Positions 12,181 to 22,895 of a DNA stretch of 64,000 nucleotides are shown one piece after another; within the stretch, counting starts at the first letter, position 1; every line of letters starts with the position of its first letter. Made by a program: the position numbers and the translations under genes. The notes under the pieces are model-generated. The model did no database searches, was not told the DNA's origin, and was given only the letters and a program-made list of their open reading frames with translations. The DNA comes from Ligula intestinalis. Taxonomy: Eukaryota > Platyhelminthes > Cestoda > Diphyllobothriidea > Diphyllobothriidae. Location: assembly GCA_036362985.1 (NCBI GenBank), contig JAYGXS010000001.1, forward strand, positions 67,904,913-67,968,912, written 5' to 3'.

Positions 12181-12780
12181 TAAGAGCTAGCCGCAAGTTA
12201 GTCGGATTGGGCCACTTGGGGGAAGCTGTGGCAGACAGCCGCATCGCTGAGGGAGGGCGGTGTTTCAACCTGCCATGACAACCTACGCGTAAGTAAAGGG
12301 GGGTCCAAGTGATAGTAGGTCAAGGGGTTTACGGCCAGCAAGTTTGAAGCAGCTGTGCAAACACTGTTATAGCCCTTGCTACACTGGCAGTGGGAGGGGA
12401 GGTGACGTTTGAAGCGGCCGTGATGACCCCTTCCCCACCCCTGCCCACCCCCAAGGTGTATTCACATCCGCCTGTCACGTCGGGTTTCAGTTGCAGTAGG
12501 ATGAATGCCGGCTGCCCGTCGTCTTCGTGGCAGCCAACAACGAGGCGACTGCGAAATGATCGCTGAATCCGAACGCGCACAGAAGGATGAGATGTCGCAG
12601 CCAAAGTCAGGGCTTGAGGTCAAAAAGGGAGCGACTTAGAGACAGACACGCTCATTCTAGTGCGCGCGAGCGCGCCTACGAAGTGAGCACGGTACTAATA
12701 CACACGCGCGTCGAAGGCGCAGAAAGCGTTTCAATCTGACCCCTGTGACCAATGATAACGGAGACGCACATAGAGAAAGT
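12181..12780. other. Unassigned stretch
   Basis: Contains a minus-strand open frame of 91 codons (12329-12604) with no family match I can name, and a short GC-alternating patch (12660-12720, rich in CGCG). No repeat boundary identified. Confidence 0.35.
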
Positions 12781-12784
12781 CAAC

Positions 12785-12975
12785 ACTTTTATTAAGTTTA
12801 AAGATGACGCTTTATATTGGCGGATATGAATTTATCTGCCTGCCATACCAAACACTTCCGCTGCCTGTGTGATTGCTCGCGAAGAGCAGGATTTATCAAC
12901 TTTTCATTTATTTTTTCCGCAGCACTAAGTTTGCAGTGACGAGGCCTTCCAGGTCTTAAAAATATAAATTCATTT
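12785..12975. repeat. Dispersed repeat R2, copy 1
   Basis: It shares the ordered blocks GGCGGATATGAA..TTATCTGCC, CACT.CC.CTGCCT, TATTTATCAACTTT, CAGCACTAAGTTTGCARTGA and GAGGCYTTCC with 44480-44700. The second half also matches 28330-28445. It ends in an A/T-rich AAATATAAATT run. No coding motif. Confidence 0.65.
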
Positions 12976-13074
12976 ATTACTCGAACTACATTGGATATTA
13001 CTAGGTCTGTTATAAGTAAGATGGCTCAACTTAGAGCCGTTGCATTCGGACTGTGGTCAAATTTTATGTGCATC

Positions 13075-13447
13075 CCAGAATCGCGGACCCATACGCTAAT
13101 TTCTGATGCTTTACTTATAATAGACTAGTATGAGTTCTGCCGTCAAGACCGCACTAGTACGCGTGGAGGTGGTTGTTTTCTCTATAGAAAAGCTATTTTA
13201 AGCATTTCCCGTTAGATCTAGAGGTCGCGTCATCCTCCGGAAATTAGTGTTTTGCGTCTATTGTCCTGTCTCCCCGACAAAAGGTGATTCTCGGATGCAC
13301 CTAGGCTCCCCTTAACTAGTCATCCGAAGATGAAAGGCTTCGCAAGATATTTAAGTTGATTTCGGAATCCACATTTGACGCTAAAATTATTGCTTGGGAT
13401 TTCAACTTTCCCGAAATTGATTGGCTTTTGAATTTTTGTCCAGCTAG
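13075..13447 (+). mobile_element. Family A LINE copy 2, endonuclease N-terminal piece
   Basis: Frame-shifted remnants of an APE-type endonuclease: TRGGGCLLYRKAILSISPLD (about 13150-13215) and, in the frame at 13356, DAKIIAWDFNFPEIDW. That is the GDFN.PEIDW motif with the Gly replaced by Trp. The segment is interrupted at 13447 by an unidentified insert, and the endonuclease resumes at 13870. Confidence 0.75.
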
Positions 13448-13869
13448 ATTTCAGCCCGTTCTAGGTGTTAAAACAGTGGCCAAAAGGTTGCGATTTTCCC
13501 GTCTGACTAACGCCTCGTGTAAGCCCCGAAAGAAAAGCACAGAGTGTATAGAAAGCAGAAGTCTTGAAAAAACCTAGTACAGCATAATTTAAAGCAAGCA
13601 AAGTGCGTATGCACAGGTTGGACCATTTAGATGCTGGTCACAAGAAATTCACGAATTCATTGACTGAATGAGTCATGATAGTGGACGTGCTCAACTGACT
13701 GAGCTAGCCAGGCATCAGACAATGCACTTTTTGTGAGGGGGCCCGGCTGGTTGCCTTGTGCACTGGCCGCACTGTCCCCGCTTGGGTGTAGGTGGAGCGG
13801 ACAGGTGGTTGTCTGGCAACTTTTCGTCAGGGCTGTTTGCCCACGCCATTGAGTCGGACCCTGACACTA
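13448..13869. mobile_element. Unidentified 422-bp insert in the LINE endonuclease, flanked by CTAG
   Basis: The family A endonuclease is broken between CCAGCTAG (ending 13447) and GGTACCAGCAA (13870). The intervening 422 bp ends in CTAG at 13866-13869, giving a possible 4-bp CTAG target duplication with 13444-13447. The insert has no terminal inverted repeats by eye and no recognisable coding motif. Confidence 0.45.
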
Positions 13870-14993
13870 GGTACCAGCAATTTTTCAAACTGGTATCAGT
13901 TGGCCTTTTCTCGAGCGAGAGATAATCGTATTTTAGACCTAGTTTTCACGAACGACATAGTTCCCCTTTTCGTTCACTACAAGCGGAACCTCTTCCATTG
14001 TGACAACACATTAATTAATTGCTGTCTTCCACTTGCCTCTAGCACCTTTCATACCTATTATGCTTTTGATCTAGCTGATATTAACCTAATTAACAACTTT
14101 ATGGACTCACAAGACTGGACGGATCTTTCCTTCACGAACAATGCAACAATTTTCTGTGACTTAGGGTCGGCAATTTCAAATAGCGTCTTTGAATTTGTGC
14201 CAATAAATAATGCGAAGTCCTACACTTCGGACCCCACTGCTCCTCACTTTCTTTTGCCAAGACTAAAGGAATTGAAAAAGACGGTTGAAAGATGAATCTA
14301 CTAGTTCATTATCTGTGCACCTACAAATCACAGAGAATTTTGAATAAGCGTCTAAGATTCGTCTTGGGCATGACAAAGAGGGGTAATCTTGTACACCCAG
14401 TGAGTTAAAATCTGCAAAATCTGTTGCCCAACTGTTATGTCACCGGTCCTCCACTAAACAAGCTCATGAAATCTCCCCATTGCTGAATAAAGGTAAAAGC
14501 TTTGTGTTGCATGAGTCTGACGAAGCTGAATTGTTTAATGCTTTCTTTGCAAAACATCGTACGACTAAATATGAAGTGGTCCCGTCGTTTCAGCTTGGCT
14601 TAGTCAATATTAAAAGTACATTGATTTCTCCGTAAAGACAATTCGTAAGCACATTGCTCGTCTAAAAACCCGCACTTCTCGGGAACTGACGGTATTCCAA
14701 ACTCAGTTATCAAGAGAGTGTCAAGCTTCTTCCGATCGCTAAGTCATCTATTCTTCGCCTACCTACTAAAAAGTTTATTTTCTGACTCATTAAACACATT
14801 TATTATACTTCCAGTCGTCAGGTCAGGATCACGTTCGGATGTAAGTAGTTATCGAGGCGTTCACAAAACTTCTTGAAAAAATTATTTTAAATCAAATTCT
14901 TGACCTTTGCATAGAAAATAAGCTATTACGTGCCTCACAGCATAGTTTTATACCTGGAAGATCATATGTAACCTGCAACTTGGCTTTTTTAAT
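13870..14993 (+). mobile_element. Family A LINE copy 2, endonuclease C-terminus and RT N-terminus
   Basis: 13870-14295 is open and contains ARDNRILDLVFTND, the RG.NILDLVFTND motif of the endonuclease C-terminus, followed by the acidic/hydrophobic linker ending APHFLLPRLKELKKTVER. The same ending begins copy 1 near 5490. 14300-14990 carries broken linker and RT-finger sequence (LRSLPVVRSGSRSDVSSYRG-like). Copy 2 is cut at 14993 by a nested family B LINE. Confidence 0.78.
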
Positions 14994-15909
14994 CTCTATA
15001 CTTTACCGCAAGAAAACCTTTGCCGATAAAGCAATTGGTCACATAGATGACTGCTGTCCTTCAGTTCGAACAAATGCACTCTGCTGCGCCCGGAAAATCG
15101 AAATCCAGTCCCTGATGCGCGACTCTATCATCGGAACGGAATCATACTCCAAGAAACAGAAAAACAGAAAGATCTCGCCATCTGGATGATAGACAACCTC
15201 AAATCTACATAATGTTGTAAGGCGGCTAAAACTGCAACGCCAGTGTTGTACGCCATCAAGCGGGCTTTCACGGTTTTTCTGAAAACTGTTTCTCGAAACT
15301 CTTCGGCACCTTCATAAGGCCACATCTTGAATGCACGATTTAAGCCTGGAGACCGTGGATGCGGCAGGATTAAAACGTACTTGAAAGGCCGCAGCGGCGG
15401 ACCACAAAATTAGTAAGAGGCCAAGGTTCACTACCAAATGAGGTCCACCTAAATAACGTTAATCTCTATCCGTTGAGTTATAGGCAGTTACGCGGCGATT
15501 TGATAGAAACCTTCCGCATTGTGCGTGGCTTGGACTGCGCTCTCATGTGTGACGACTTCTTCCAACTCACCACTACAACTCCGGGGTCATCCCTTCAAAC
15601 TGTATGTGCCCCAAGGACGATTGAATATGAGGAAGTATTTTTTCTCGAATCAGGTCGTAGACCCGTGGCAATTGTAATGTCCCAATCTGTGGAGACATTC
15701 AAACACCGACTTTATATAAACATGCTGCAACACAACGTGTACCATGTGACAAATTAACCTTTAAACGCCTCCGCACCACGTGAGGTCTATATTTTCCTGA
15801 CTGAAAACTTTTTAATATCGTTCATAATTCTTGAGATTTTGATGTGACAAATAGGGAGTTCAAAGGCACAAACCTATTTTTTCCTCAAATATAATGACTG
15901 ACTGACTGA
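14994..15909 (+). mobile_element. Family B LINE copy 2, 5'-truncated, nested in family A copy 2
   Basis: It starts within the RT C-terminal region (NQLVTXMTAVLQFEQMHS-equivalent DNA) and runs to the same 3' end as copy 1, finishing in a (TGAC)n tail at 15894-15909. By eye it is about 95% identical to 8010-8836, including the RQLRGDLIETFRIVRGLDC frame (15473-15590). The flanks CTTTTTTAAT (14984-14993) and CTTTTTAAT (15910-15918) form a probable target-site duplication. A young, dead-on-arrival copy. Confidence 0.85.
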
Positions 15910-17150
15910 CTTTTTAATAATGAGCAATTGGTGTTTGCGATCTACTTTGACCTGAGCAAAGCTTTTGACAAGGCTCCACACAGGTTTCTTTCATTGAAAT
16001 TAGAAGCCTTAGGCATCCGGCCTCTCCTCCTCGATTTCATTGGTTCCTACCTGTATAACCGCAGCCAAAGGTTTTAGTAGGCAATGGCTACTCAACGCCT
16101 TAGCCGATCACGAGCGGCGTTTTTCAAGGCACGGTTATAGGTCTCCTTCTATTCATTCTTTACATAAATTAAATCTCAACTGTGATAAAAACTTCCTAGG
16201 ATTTCGCATATGCAGATTTCCTTACGCACATATACTCATTTTTAACGGACAAGACCAATATTTGTGTTGATAAAATCGATGCAGACCTGCGTACGCTCCC
16301 GCGTGGAAGCGCTACTTGGCAGATGGAGCTTTCTCCATCCAGGTGTTTTTAAGTGTTTTGGTCCCGCATAGCTTCCTGGATCCATTATCTTCAAAAAAGT
16401 CAAGTGGTAGAACGATCTGCGATAAAGGATTTGAGTCTAACTTACACGAATAAGCTTGCATTATCGCCTTGGGCATATCGAGTTTCTGCCAAGGCCGCAC
16501 AGATATGTGGGCTTATATCACATAACTTTTTCCTTCTGATAATAAAGTTAAAACTATGCCGCATAGTTGTTCTCCGTATCCTAGAATAATGCTGTCCCCT
16601 TTCTGTTCTTATCTACGCGACTGAACCACAGACAGATTGAAAAGGTTCAGCGAGTATTCACGCGTAAATTATTTCATCTGTCTAAATCCAGTATTTCTCA
16701 TACAGCTAGATGCCAGTTAGCAAACATTAAATTTGTTTGGGTGCGGAGACTCGAATCTCGTAAAGGCTTCCTATTTCGCGTCCATAATAGCCTAAATTTC
16801 CCATAAATTAACGCTGTTACTCTGGTGAACCAGCCTTAGGTCACACGTAGCTCCTCCATGATAACCTACTACCCCTTAGCTCCACATCTAACCGTTCTCG
16901 TTTTCCCCCTCCAAATATGCTTTTATTTAGAACAATCTTCCACTCGAAATTAGGTTGTCTTCTATATAACCGAGTTTCAAAAGCAAATTACGTAAACATT
17001 TAAATTTGGAGGAAATAAAGTTCTTACTGCATGTTTCTTTTCCAAACACGAACTTGAAGACTGCGAAAAGGGTCCTTCTGGTATTTGAAGCTCTTGCGAG
17101 TATAGTAAAGTGGCCTATAAATATGTTTGCATTTTCCTCTGCAGAAACAG
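15910..17150 (+). mobile_element. Family A LINE copy 2, RT core to 3' UTR
   Basis: Continues directly from the RT finger region: NEQLVFAIYFDLSKAFDKAP (first catalytic Asp), TSGVFQGTV.GLLLFILYIN, and a damaged YADD region (FAYADFLTHIYSF). Then the thumb, in an open frame at 16353-16589 (KLALSPWAYRVSAKAAQICG), and the C-terminal SISHTARCQLANIKFVWVRR. About 16990-17150 is the 3' UTR with its GGTATTTGA signature. Multiple stops and frameshifts. Confidence 0.8.
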
Positions 17151-18060
17151 GCATCATTTCTGTTATAACCGAGTGTGTTCCTGTGTCAACACTGGTTATG
17201 GCCCCCAGTTACGTGTCAGGAAGAGAAGGCAGAAAAGGATAGCAGATAGTACTTTACTGTTTCTTGTTCTGTTTGTACCTCAGCGTTGTCTTCTGTCGTC
17301 GGTAGCTCGACTCGGTCAACAGCAAATCTTGTCACAAGCAGCAAAATCTCGGGTTGTTGGCAGCGTCTCCAGCACCAGAGTCCTCGTCTTTAGGGGTAGC
17401 AGCATAGTTAAGGGCCAGTATTCATTGCTCCCATTTGGCTCTCCAAAAGTGGCAGTGCGCGCGCTTGCTTACGCGAGCCTGTGCATATGTCCTCATCATG
17501 ACCTCCCGATAGTGGCAACCCGGTCCCGGGGTAGTCTCATTTGCGCGTGTCTCCTTTGTCCTGGCCCAAAGTTCACCCTTTGAAAGTCGCTTGTAACTGC
17601 ATGAACCGGTCGTCAGTCAGGTCTCTTTGTTTTGGGTACTGCTGGGACTGCACTCATTCCCAAGATTACTCTGTAAGCAGATGCCTAACAGATAGATTGC
17701 CAGCGCAAGCGGCGCGCGCACAGCAGGCTATCGATCGGCCACAGGTAGCAAACACCACTCAATAATTCAAAATTTAATCTAAATCTCAGCCGCCGAGTTC
17801 CAGCCAATCACGCTGGCAGCCAAAGGCTGATTGGTCCAATGGACCTAACTCATCGTCTTTTGTTGCCCTAATTTTGTTGTACCTGTTACACACTCAAGAA
17901 CTTGCTTTGAATTGCTGTTACGTGCTTGTTTCGGTAAACTCCCTGTCTCTGGCCAATCGGTCTTCTCTCTGTCTCACTCTTACGGGTTCTGGGTTCTGCC
18001 ACGCGCGGGTCATAACAGGTACCTTCAGGATTGCCCGAGTGAAAACTCGCGTCCGGGCCA
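17150..18060. other. Unassigned stretch
   Basis: Long open frames exist on both strands (17110-17583 plus, 17886-18218 minus) but none shows recognisable domains. Composition is more even than the AT-rich surroundings. No repeat match was found within the window except at its end (see 18069-18335). Confidence 0.35.
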
Positions 18061-18068
18061 TCCCAAAA

Positions 18069-18335
18069 ATTTCCAAATGCTGCAAACTCTTCTCCGTTTT
18101 GCAACCCTGACAGTGGTCTCCGAGGACAACATCGATAATCATCGCGGGTTCTTACGTTGTCACCAACTAGTCGGTAGCCTTTGCAGTCTAAGTCAAGCAT
18201 GATTTCCAAATGCTGCAAAATTTTTCCATTTTTTAACCTTGGTGGTGGTCATCAGATCGCTATTAATGGTCATCGCATGTTCTTACGTTGTCGCCAACTT
18301 GTCGGTGGACTCTGCAATTTGATAAGTCGCATCTC
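18069..18335 (+). repeat. Two-unit tandem repeat (133-bp period) of LINE family A 3'-tail sequence
   Basis: ATTTCCAAATGCTGCAAA occurs at 18069 and 18202. Each unit then has GGTGGTC or CAGTGGTCTC, a TCATCGC.TGTTCTTACGTTGTC.CCAACTTGTCGGT-type stretch (in pieces) and a CTTTGCAGTCT/CTCTGCAATTT end. The second unit runs on into the CCTCTACYGTTCCC region that also ends the copy at 43826-44240. CCAAATGCTGCCAACT recurs at about 30789. So this is duplicated family A 3' UTR sequence. Confidence 0.6.
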
Positions 18336-18518
18336 AGTGATTTTGTCCTGACCTCTACTGTTCCCTTGTGGTTTTGACCTCGTTGGCTCCGACGACCCCT
18401 TCTTATCCCACCGCTTTGATGCTATATCATTTTTTCCATGACAATAAGCGTCGCGAACCCTTAACACCAGGATCCCATCTAACCGCTCCATATCATACCA
18501 TACTACCTTTTGAGGCAG

Positions 18519-18602
18519 TTTTTACTCTTACATATTTTGGAAATCGGTGGCTCGTTGAACTCAGCCACCGATGCAAGAGTATTTTACTGTTTAGCGACTA
18601 GT
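18519..18602 (+). repeat. Hairpin followed by CTAGT
   Basis: A perfect 10-bp stem (ATCGGTGGCT at 18543-18552, AGCCACCGAT at 18563-18572) encloses a 10-nt loop, with an outer ACTCTT/AAGAGT pairing. CTAGT follows at 18598-18602. A Helitron 3' end would have a hairpin then CTRRT, but the spacing here (about 25 nt) is longer than usual. It also precedes the LINE family F ORF1 by about 35 bp. Confidence 0.35.
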
Positions 18603-18637
18603 ATTTTATAAGAGAGTTCGTTGTTAATCGGATCTGA

Positions 18638-19530
18638 CTTACTATCTTACCACGTGTAACGTACTACACCTCCCAAAATAATGTTACACTAGTTAAATCT
18701 GTAGCGATTACATCTAATGATACTTCGCACACCGCTAACAGAAAACGACTAACTGCAGTCACGAGAGGAGGGCAATTCACAAAACAAGCACCTCAAACCT
18801 CAATAGCACCAACAGAAATAACTGAGGACTCGTATCCAGGACCAAATAATGTAACAATACTAGATAGTAGCATAAGCTCTACGACAGGGTCCAACAAAAG
18901 TATAACTCCATTTAGCGTACCTAGCGTACCCACACAAAAAGCTTTGCTTAGTAGACAACCAAAACTTAAATGCTCTAAGCATGTAAACCATAGCAACAGT
19001 AGCACACCAAAATCAAATCAACCGCAAAATAACATTTCAACTAATACGTCAACTTCTCCATCCTCACCTGTATGGCAAAGGAATGAACTTGGGTACTCTA
19101 ATCTGTCAACCAGCATCGCGCCAAATGGCAACCAAAACTGCTACTTTGGCCGATAAGCTTTCCAGAGAGAATACAATTATCGATACGACTACGCCTTAGA
19201 CAATCTTCCCACCCAAGTGAGGCCGATCCTATGCAGTCAACCAACACACTCAAACTTGCACACCCAACTCCCACCAGACACTCAACCGATACACACCAGA
19301 CCATTCCCTCAAAACCCCATCATACACATCATCATTCCCGCCAATAATTCCAGAGCCCGCTCAAATTCCACAATGCTCACCACCATATTATCCGACAGTC
19401 ACACAATTTCCCGACATGAGCCCATCACACATAAGCCCATCCACTCAAATTCCAAAATGCTCACCATAATATTATCCGATTGTCACAAAATTTCCCTACG
19501 TGAACCCCTCACACAATCAAACTAGTACTA
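18638..19530 (+). mobile_element. LINE family F, ORF1 region (Asn/Ser/Thr/Pro-rich)
   Basis: One frame is open from 18638 to 19155 without an obvious initiator ATG at its head. It encodes an unusually Asn/Ser/Thr-rich protein (NISTNTSTSPSSP and similar). The sequence then continues in another frame (19217-19525), which contains two in-frame 84-bp tandem units. It lies directly upstream of an endonuclease and an RT, so it is most simply ORF1 or the ORF1-ORF2 linker of the same LINE. No zinc knuckle or RRM is evident. Confidence 0.6.
19361..19528 (+). repeat. Two 84-bp tandem units in LINE F ORF1
   Basis: TCAAATTCC begins at 19361 and 19445, and each is followed by A.AATGCTCACCA, ATATTATCCGA and TTTCCC...GTGA. 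The 84-bp period equals 28 codons, so the duplication keeps the reading frame (PMLTTILSD / KMLTIILSD repeats). Confidence 0.65.
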
Positions 19531-19559
19531 TAAATCCGTTTTTTAACAACAGATTTCCA

Positions 19560-20200
19560 CTTCCATATCCGATACCTCAAGTGTCACTCTTATAAATGCT
19601 AGATCAATAATACACAAAGTCCCACAACTTAAAACCTTTATCAAATCCTACAATCCCGATATATTCAGTTAAACAGAAACATGGGTTAACGAATTAACAT
19701 ATAATGCTCAATTTTTATATCAAACTACACCTTATATAGACAGGACTGCGATAGTAAACGAGGAGGTTGTATGATCTACATTAGATCTACCATAGAACAA
19801 AGTGGCTTTGAGGTTCTACAGAAGACGTTCAATGGCGAAGCATGCTTCGCTATAATAACATCCAAGACCGTTAAAATCATTCTAATTGGATGTTTGTTCA
19901 CCCCTCCGGAATATATTTATTATGACACGGGCCTTACAAATCTACTAGATACTATACCAAATATTCATACAATATATCAGATAATCGCAGGAGATTTAAA
20001 TCGTCCAGAAATAAACTGGGCAGAACTATCAGCCCCATCCAGACATGATTACTTATTATAATCAGTTATCTTTTATAACTGGACACATATAATGAATAAA
20101 CTAAATAGAGGAAACAATATACTTGATGTTATTCTCACCAATGTCATCTGGGCCTCATAAACGGACTACGACAGCTTAACCTTTGATAGTGATCATACGA
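19560..20200 (+). mobile_element. LINE family F, APE-type endonuclease
   Basis: 19560-19770 gives SVTLINARSIIHKVPQLK and ETWVNELTY-type blocks (catalytic Glu region). The frame at 19771-20061 encodes ITSKTVKIILIGCLFTPPEY and then IAGDLNRPEINW, matching the GDFNxPEIDW catalytic motif. 20090-20150 reads RGNNILDVILTN. Frameshifts separate the blocks. The endonuclease would nick the target DNA to prime reverse transcription. Confidence 0.8.
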
Positions 20201-21764
20201 TGAAAATAACAGTGCTCCCTCTTTACATAAAAATACGATCTGATCCTAGTACCACTTCCATAAACCCGAAAAATCTTGACAGCGAATATATGAATAACTA
20301 CATAAAGTCATTAAATTGGAGTTCTTTCTTCCTAACAACATCCCCTCTAGAAGTGTTTAACGCATTATATGCTACCCTTAATTTAATTCGCGGTACTCTA
20401 ATTGACGATAGATCCCCACATAAGAAATCACTTATCCCAAACTTCCTTTCCCCACAGCTAAAAAAACTTAAAAACAACTCCACGACCCATGTATTAGTTA
20501 TCTATCCACGCTCAAGCGCATTGCAGAGATTCACGAGTTTGCCCAGAAAATTGAAGCAAATAAGAAGATAGCAGCAGAACATCGGGCAATCGAGTCCCCA
20601 GAAGGGACAGCCAAAATCTTCCGGAAACAAATAAATAATCATCAAAAGCAAGGCCCCCAAATCATGTTTGATGACCAAGGAATAGTAATAACAAATGACG
20701 ATCAAATAGCAAATCTTTTTAACGAGTATTTCTCCACCAACTATTCAGGCGAGGAAGAACCGATCCCCCAACCAACAGAAATGACGGCACTCGTATTAAA
20801 AGAGATATTTTTTAACGAAGAAACTGTAAAGGAAGCTATTCACCAGCTGTCCGATTCCACATCATATGGAACGGATAGAATCTCACCTTGCATACTGAGA
20901 CACATGACAGATGCCCCAATTCTTCTGTCTAACCTTTTCTCGTTACAGCAGTCAAATGGTACTTTTCCAGAAATATGGGAAAAATCATGCATAACCCCAA
21001 TTTTCAAAAACGGAAATCGGCACAAGGCCCAAAACTATCGTGGTGTTCACCGAACATCGGTTTTGGCTAAAGTCTTAGAAAAAAATAATTTATAACCAAA
21101 TGTTAGACCATCTGACGAATGTAAATTTCATGCCTCCTTCTCAACATGCCTTTAAACCTAAAAAGTCATGCCAGTCCTACCATCTCACTTTCTTGGAATT
21201 CGTCTCCAGAAATAGAAATCACGGGAACATTATAGTTACAATTTACTTTGATAAAAAAAGCCTTTGAAAAAGTTCCCCATAAATGACTGATCGGGAAGCT
21301 AATGAGTCACATAACTCATCCCGTAAGGGATTCGGCCACCTCTCCTTGATTTTCTTAAATCCTATCTTTAAAACCGATCCCAAGTAGAACAACTTAGAAA
21401 TATAGTATCAAACCCAGCTCATATAAGAGGTGGTGTTTTTATGGCACTATTCTAGGCCCCCTCTTCTCATTTGCATTCATGAGCTACCTACTATATCAAC
21501 TCCTGCTTAAAAATTTTATATGCAGACGACTTAAAACTCGCATATGCATACAATAAGCATTCAATAATTAATGTTTATAGAACGATAGAGTCAGATCATA
21601 CAAAACTAAATGTCTGGAGTTCTAAATGGCAAATGCCCTTTTCACTAACAAAATGTAATCTCTTGATTTTTGGACCATTGAAACCTCCTCCCATAATTTT
21701 TAACGCCCAAGAAATTAAAGAGACGACATATACAAAAGATTTAGGTCTTAGCTATACAAACACT
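20200..21764 (+). mobile_element. LINE family F, linker and reverse transcriptase (interrupted)
   Basis: 20200-20571 is the endonuclease-RT linker (LIPNFLSPQLKKLKNNS). 20664-21095 is open with IANLFNEYFSTNY, SYGTDRISPCILRHM, EIWEKSCITPIFKNGNRHKA and NYRGVHRTSVLAKVLE (RT fingers). 21100-21500 is broken but still shows TIYFDKKS (first catalytic block) and FYGTILGPLLF. About 21505-21560 reads ILYADDLKLAYAYN (catalytic YADD), followed by WSSKWQMPFSLTKCNLLIFG and TYTKDLGLSY. At 21765 it is interrupted by a Penelope-like element. The missing C-terminal part reappears at 26573. Confidence 0.83.
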
Positions 21765-22895
21765 CCCCACAAACCGAATGTCCCACTTCGGCCAATCGTT
21801 GCCCTTAAAGGCAGCCCAACCTATAACTTGGCAAAGTGGATGTATAAAAAACTTAAATTCCTCCAAGGCAACTCGATTACCTCAGTTCAATCAGCCTCTC
21901 GATTCCTCGAGGACCTCCGAGGTCGGACAATTCAATCAGCCGAAATCATGGTCTCTTTCGACGTGACTTCATTGTTCACATCCATACCGCCAAAACTGGC
22001 GCACAATATCTTACAGAAGAGACTTGAAGAGGCATATGATGAGGCCCAAAGCCCTTTAAAAATTGAACACCTTATGAGGTTATTCGAATTCTGCCAGAAA
22101 ACTTACTTTACCTTTGCTGGAGAAACATACGAACAGATCAAAGGAACTCCAATGGGCTCCCCGATCTCTGGCTTAGTGGCAGAACTGGTTCTACAGGAAC
22201 TAGAAAGCATCGCCTTCGCCCAACATGAGCCTGTCTTATGGCGCCGCTACGTCGACGACACGTTTGTCATCATCAAGAGAAACATGCTGCAAAACTTCCA
22301 TGACTTGCTCAATGGAATATTTCCTGACATACAGTTTACACGTGAAGAAGAAAAAGAGCAGCAGCTGCCTTTCCTTGATGTCCTCGTCAAGAGAACACCC
22401 AATGGTGAATTCGAGACGACGGTTTACAGGAAGGCGACGAACACAACACAACTCCTAAGTTTTCACAGTAACCATCCAGTTGCTCACAAACGGAGCTGTG
22501 TAAAAACACCCTTCAAACGGATCCAGACCCACTGCAGTAAACCAGAGGAAAAGGCACGCGAGGCCAGATATCTCCGTGACCAGTTCATGCGGAAAGGTTA
22601 TCCAAAAGCATTTATAAACCGATGCCTACGCGTTCGGCCCCGGAGGACCCAAACAGAAGAACCACCGAAGATATGGCACGCTCTGCCATACATAAAAGAC
22701 GTCTCAGAAGCGACTGAGCGCATCGCTGCGGGGCTAGGTGTTGGAATTGCACACAGACCCAAAGCTACAATGCGCAGCAGAGGGATGAAAATAAAAGACC
22801 GGCTTACGCAGAATGAACAATCGGGTGTAAGATATCGCATCCCATGCCTAAACTGTCCTTGTAATTATACAGGTCAAACGGAACGCATGCTCTGA
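21633..22895 (+). pseudogene. Chimeric ORF: LINE F RT tail fused in frame to Penelope RT
   Basis: A single 420-codon frame begins in the LINE F palm/thumb (about residues 1-44, including CNLLIFGPLKPPP and TYTKDLGLSY) and crosses without a stop into the Penelope reverse transcriptase at about residue 45. It ends at the TGA inside the GIY-YIG domain. The fusion is a by-product of insertion and there is no sign that it is expressed, but a gene caller would report it as one protein. Confidence 0.7.

Noticed and set aside
12329..12604. 91-codon minus-strand ORF
   Set aside because: No recognisable motif, no conservation within the window, in a GC-rich stretch where open frames arise by chance.
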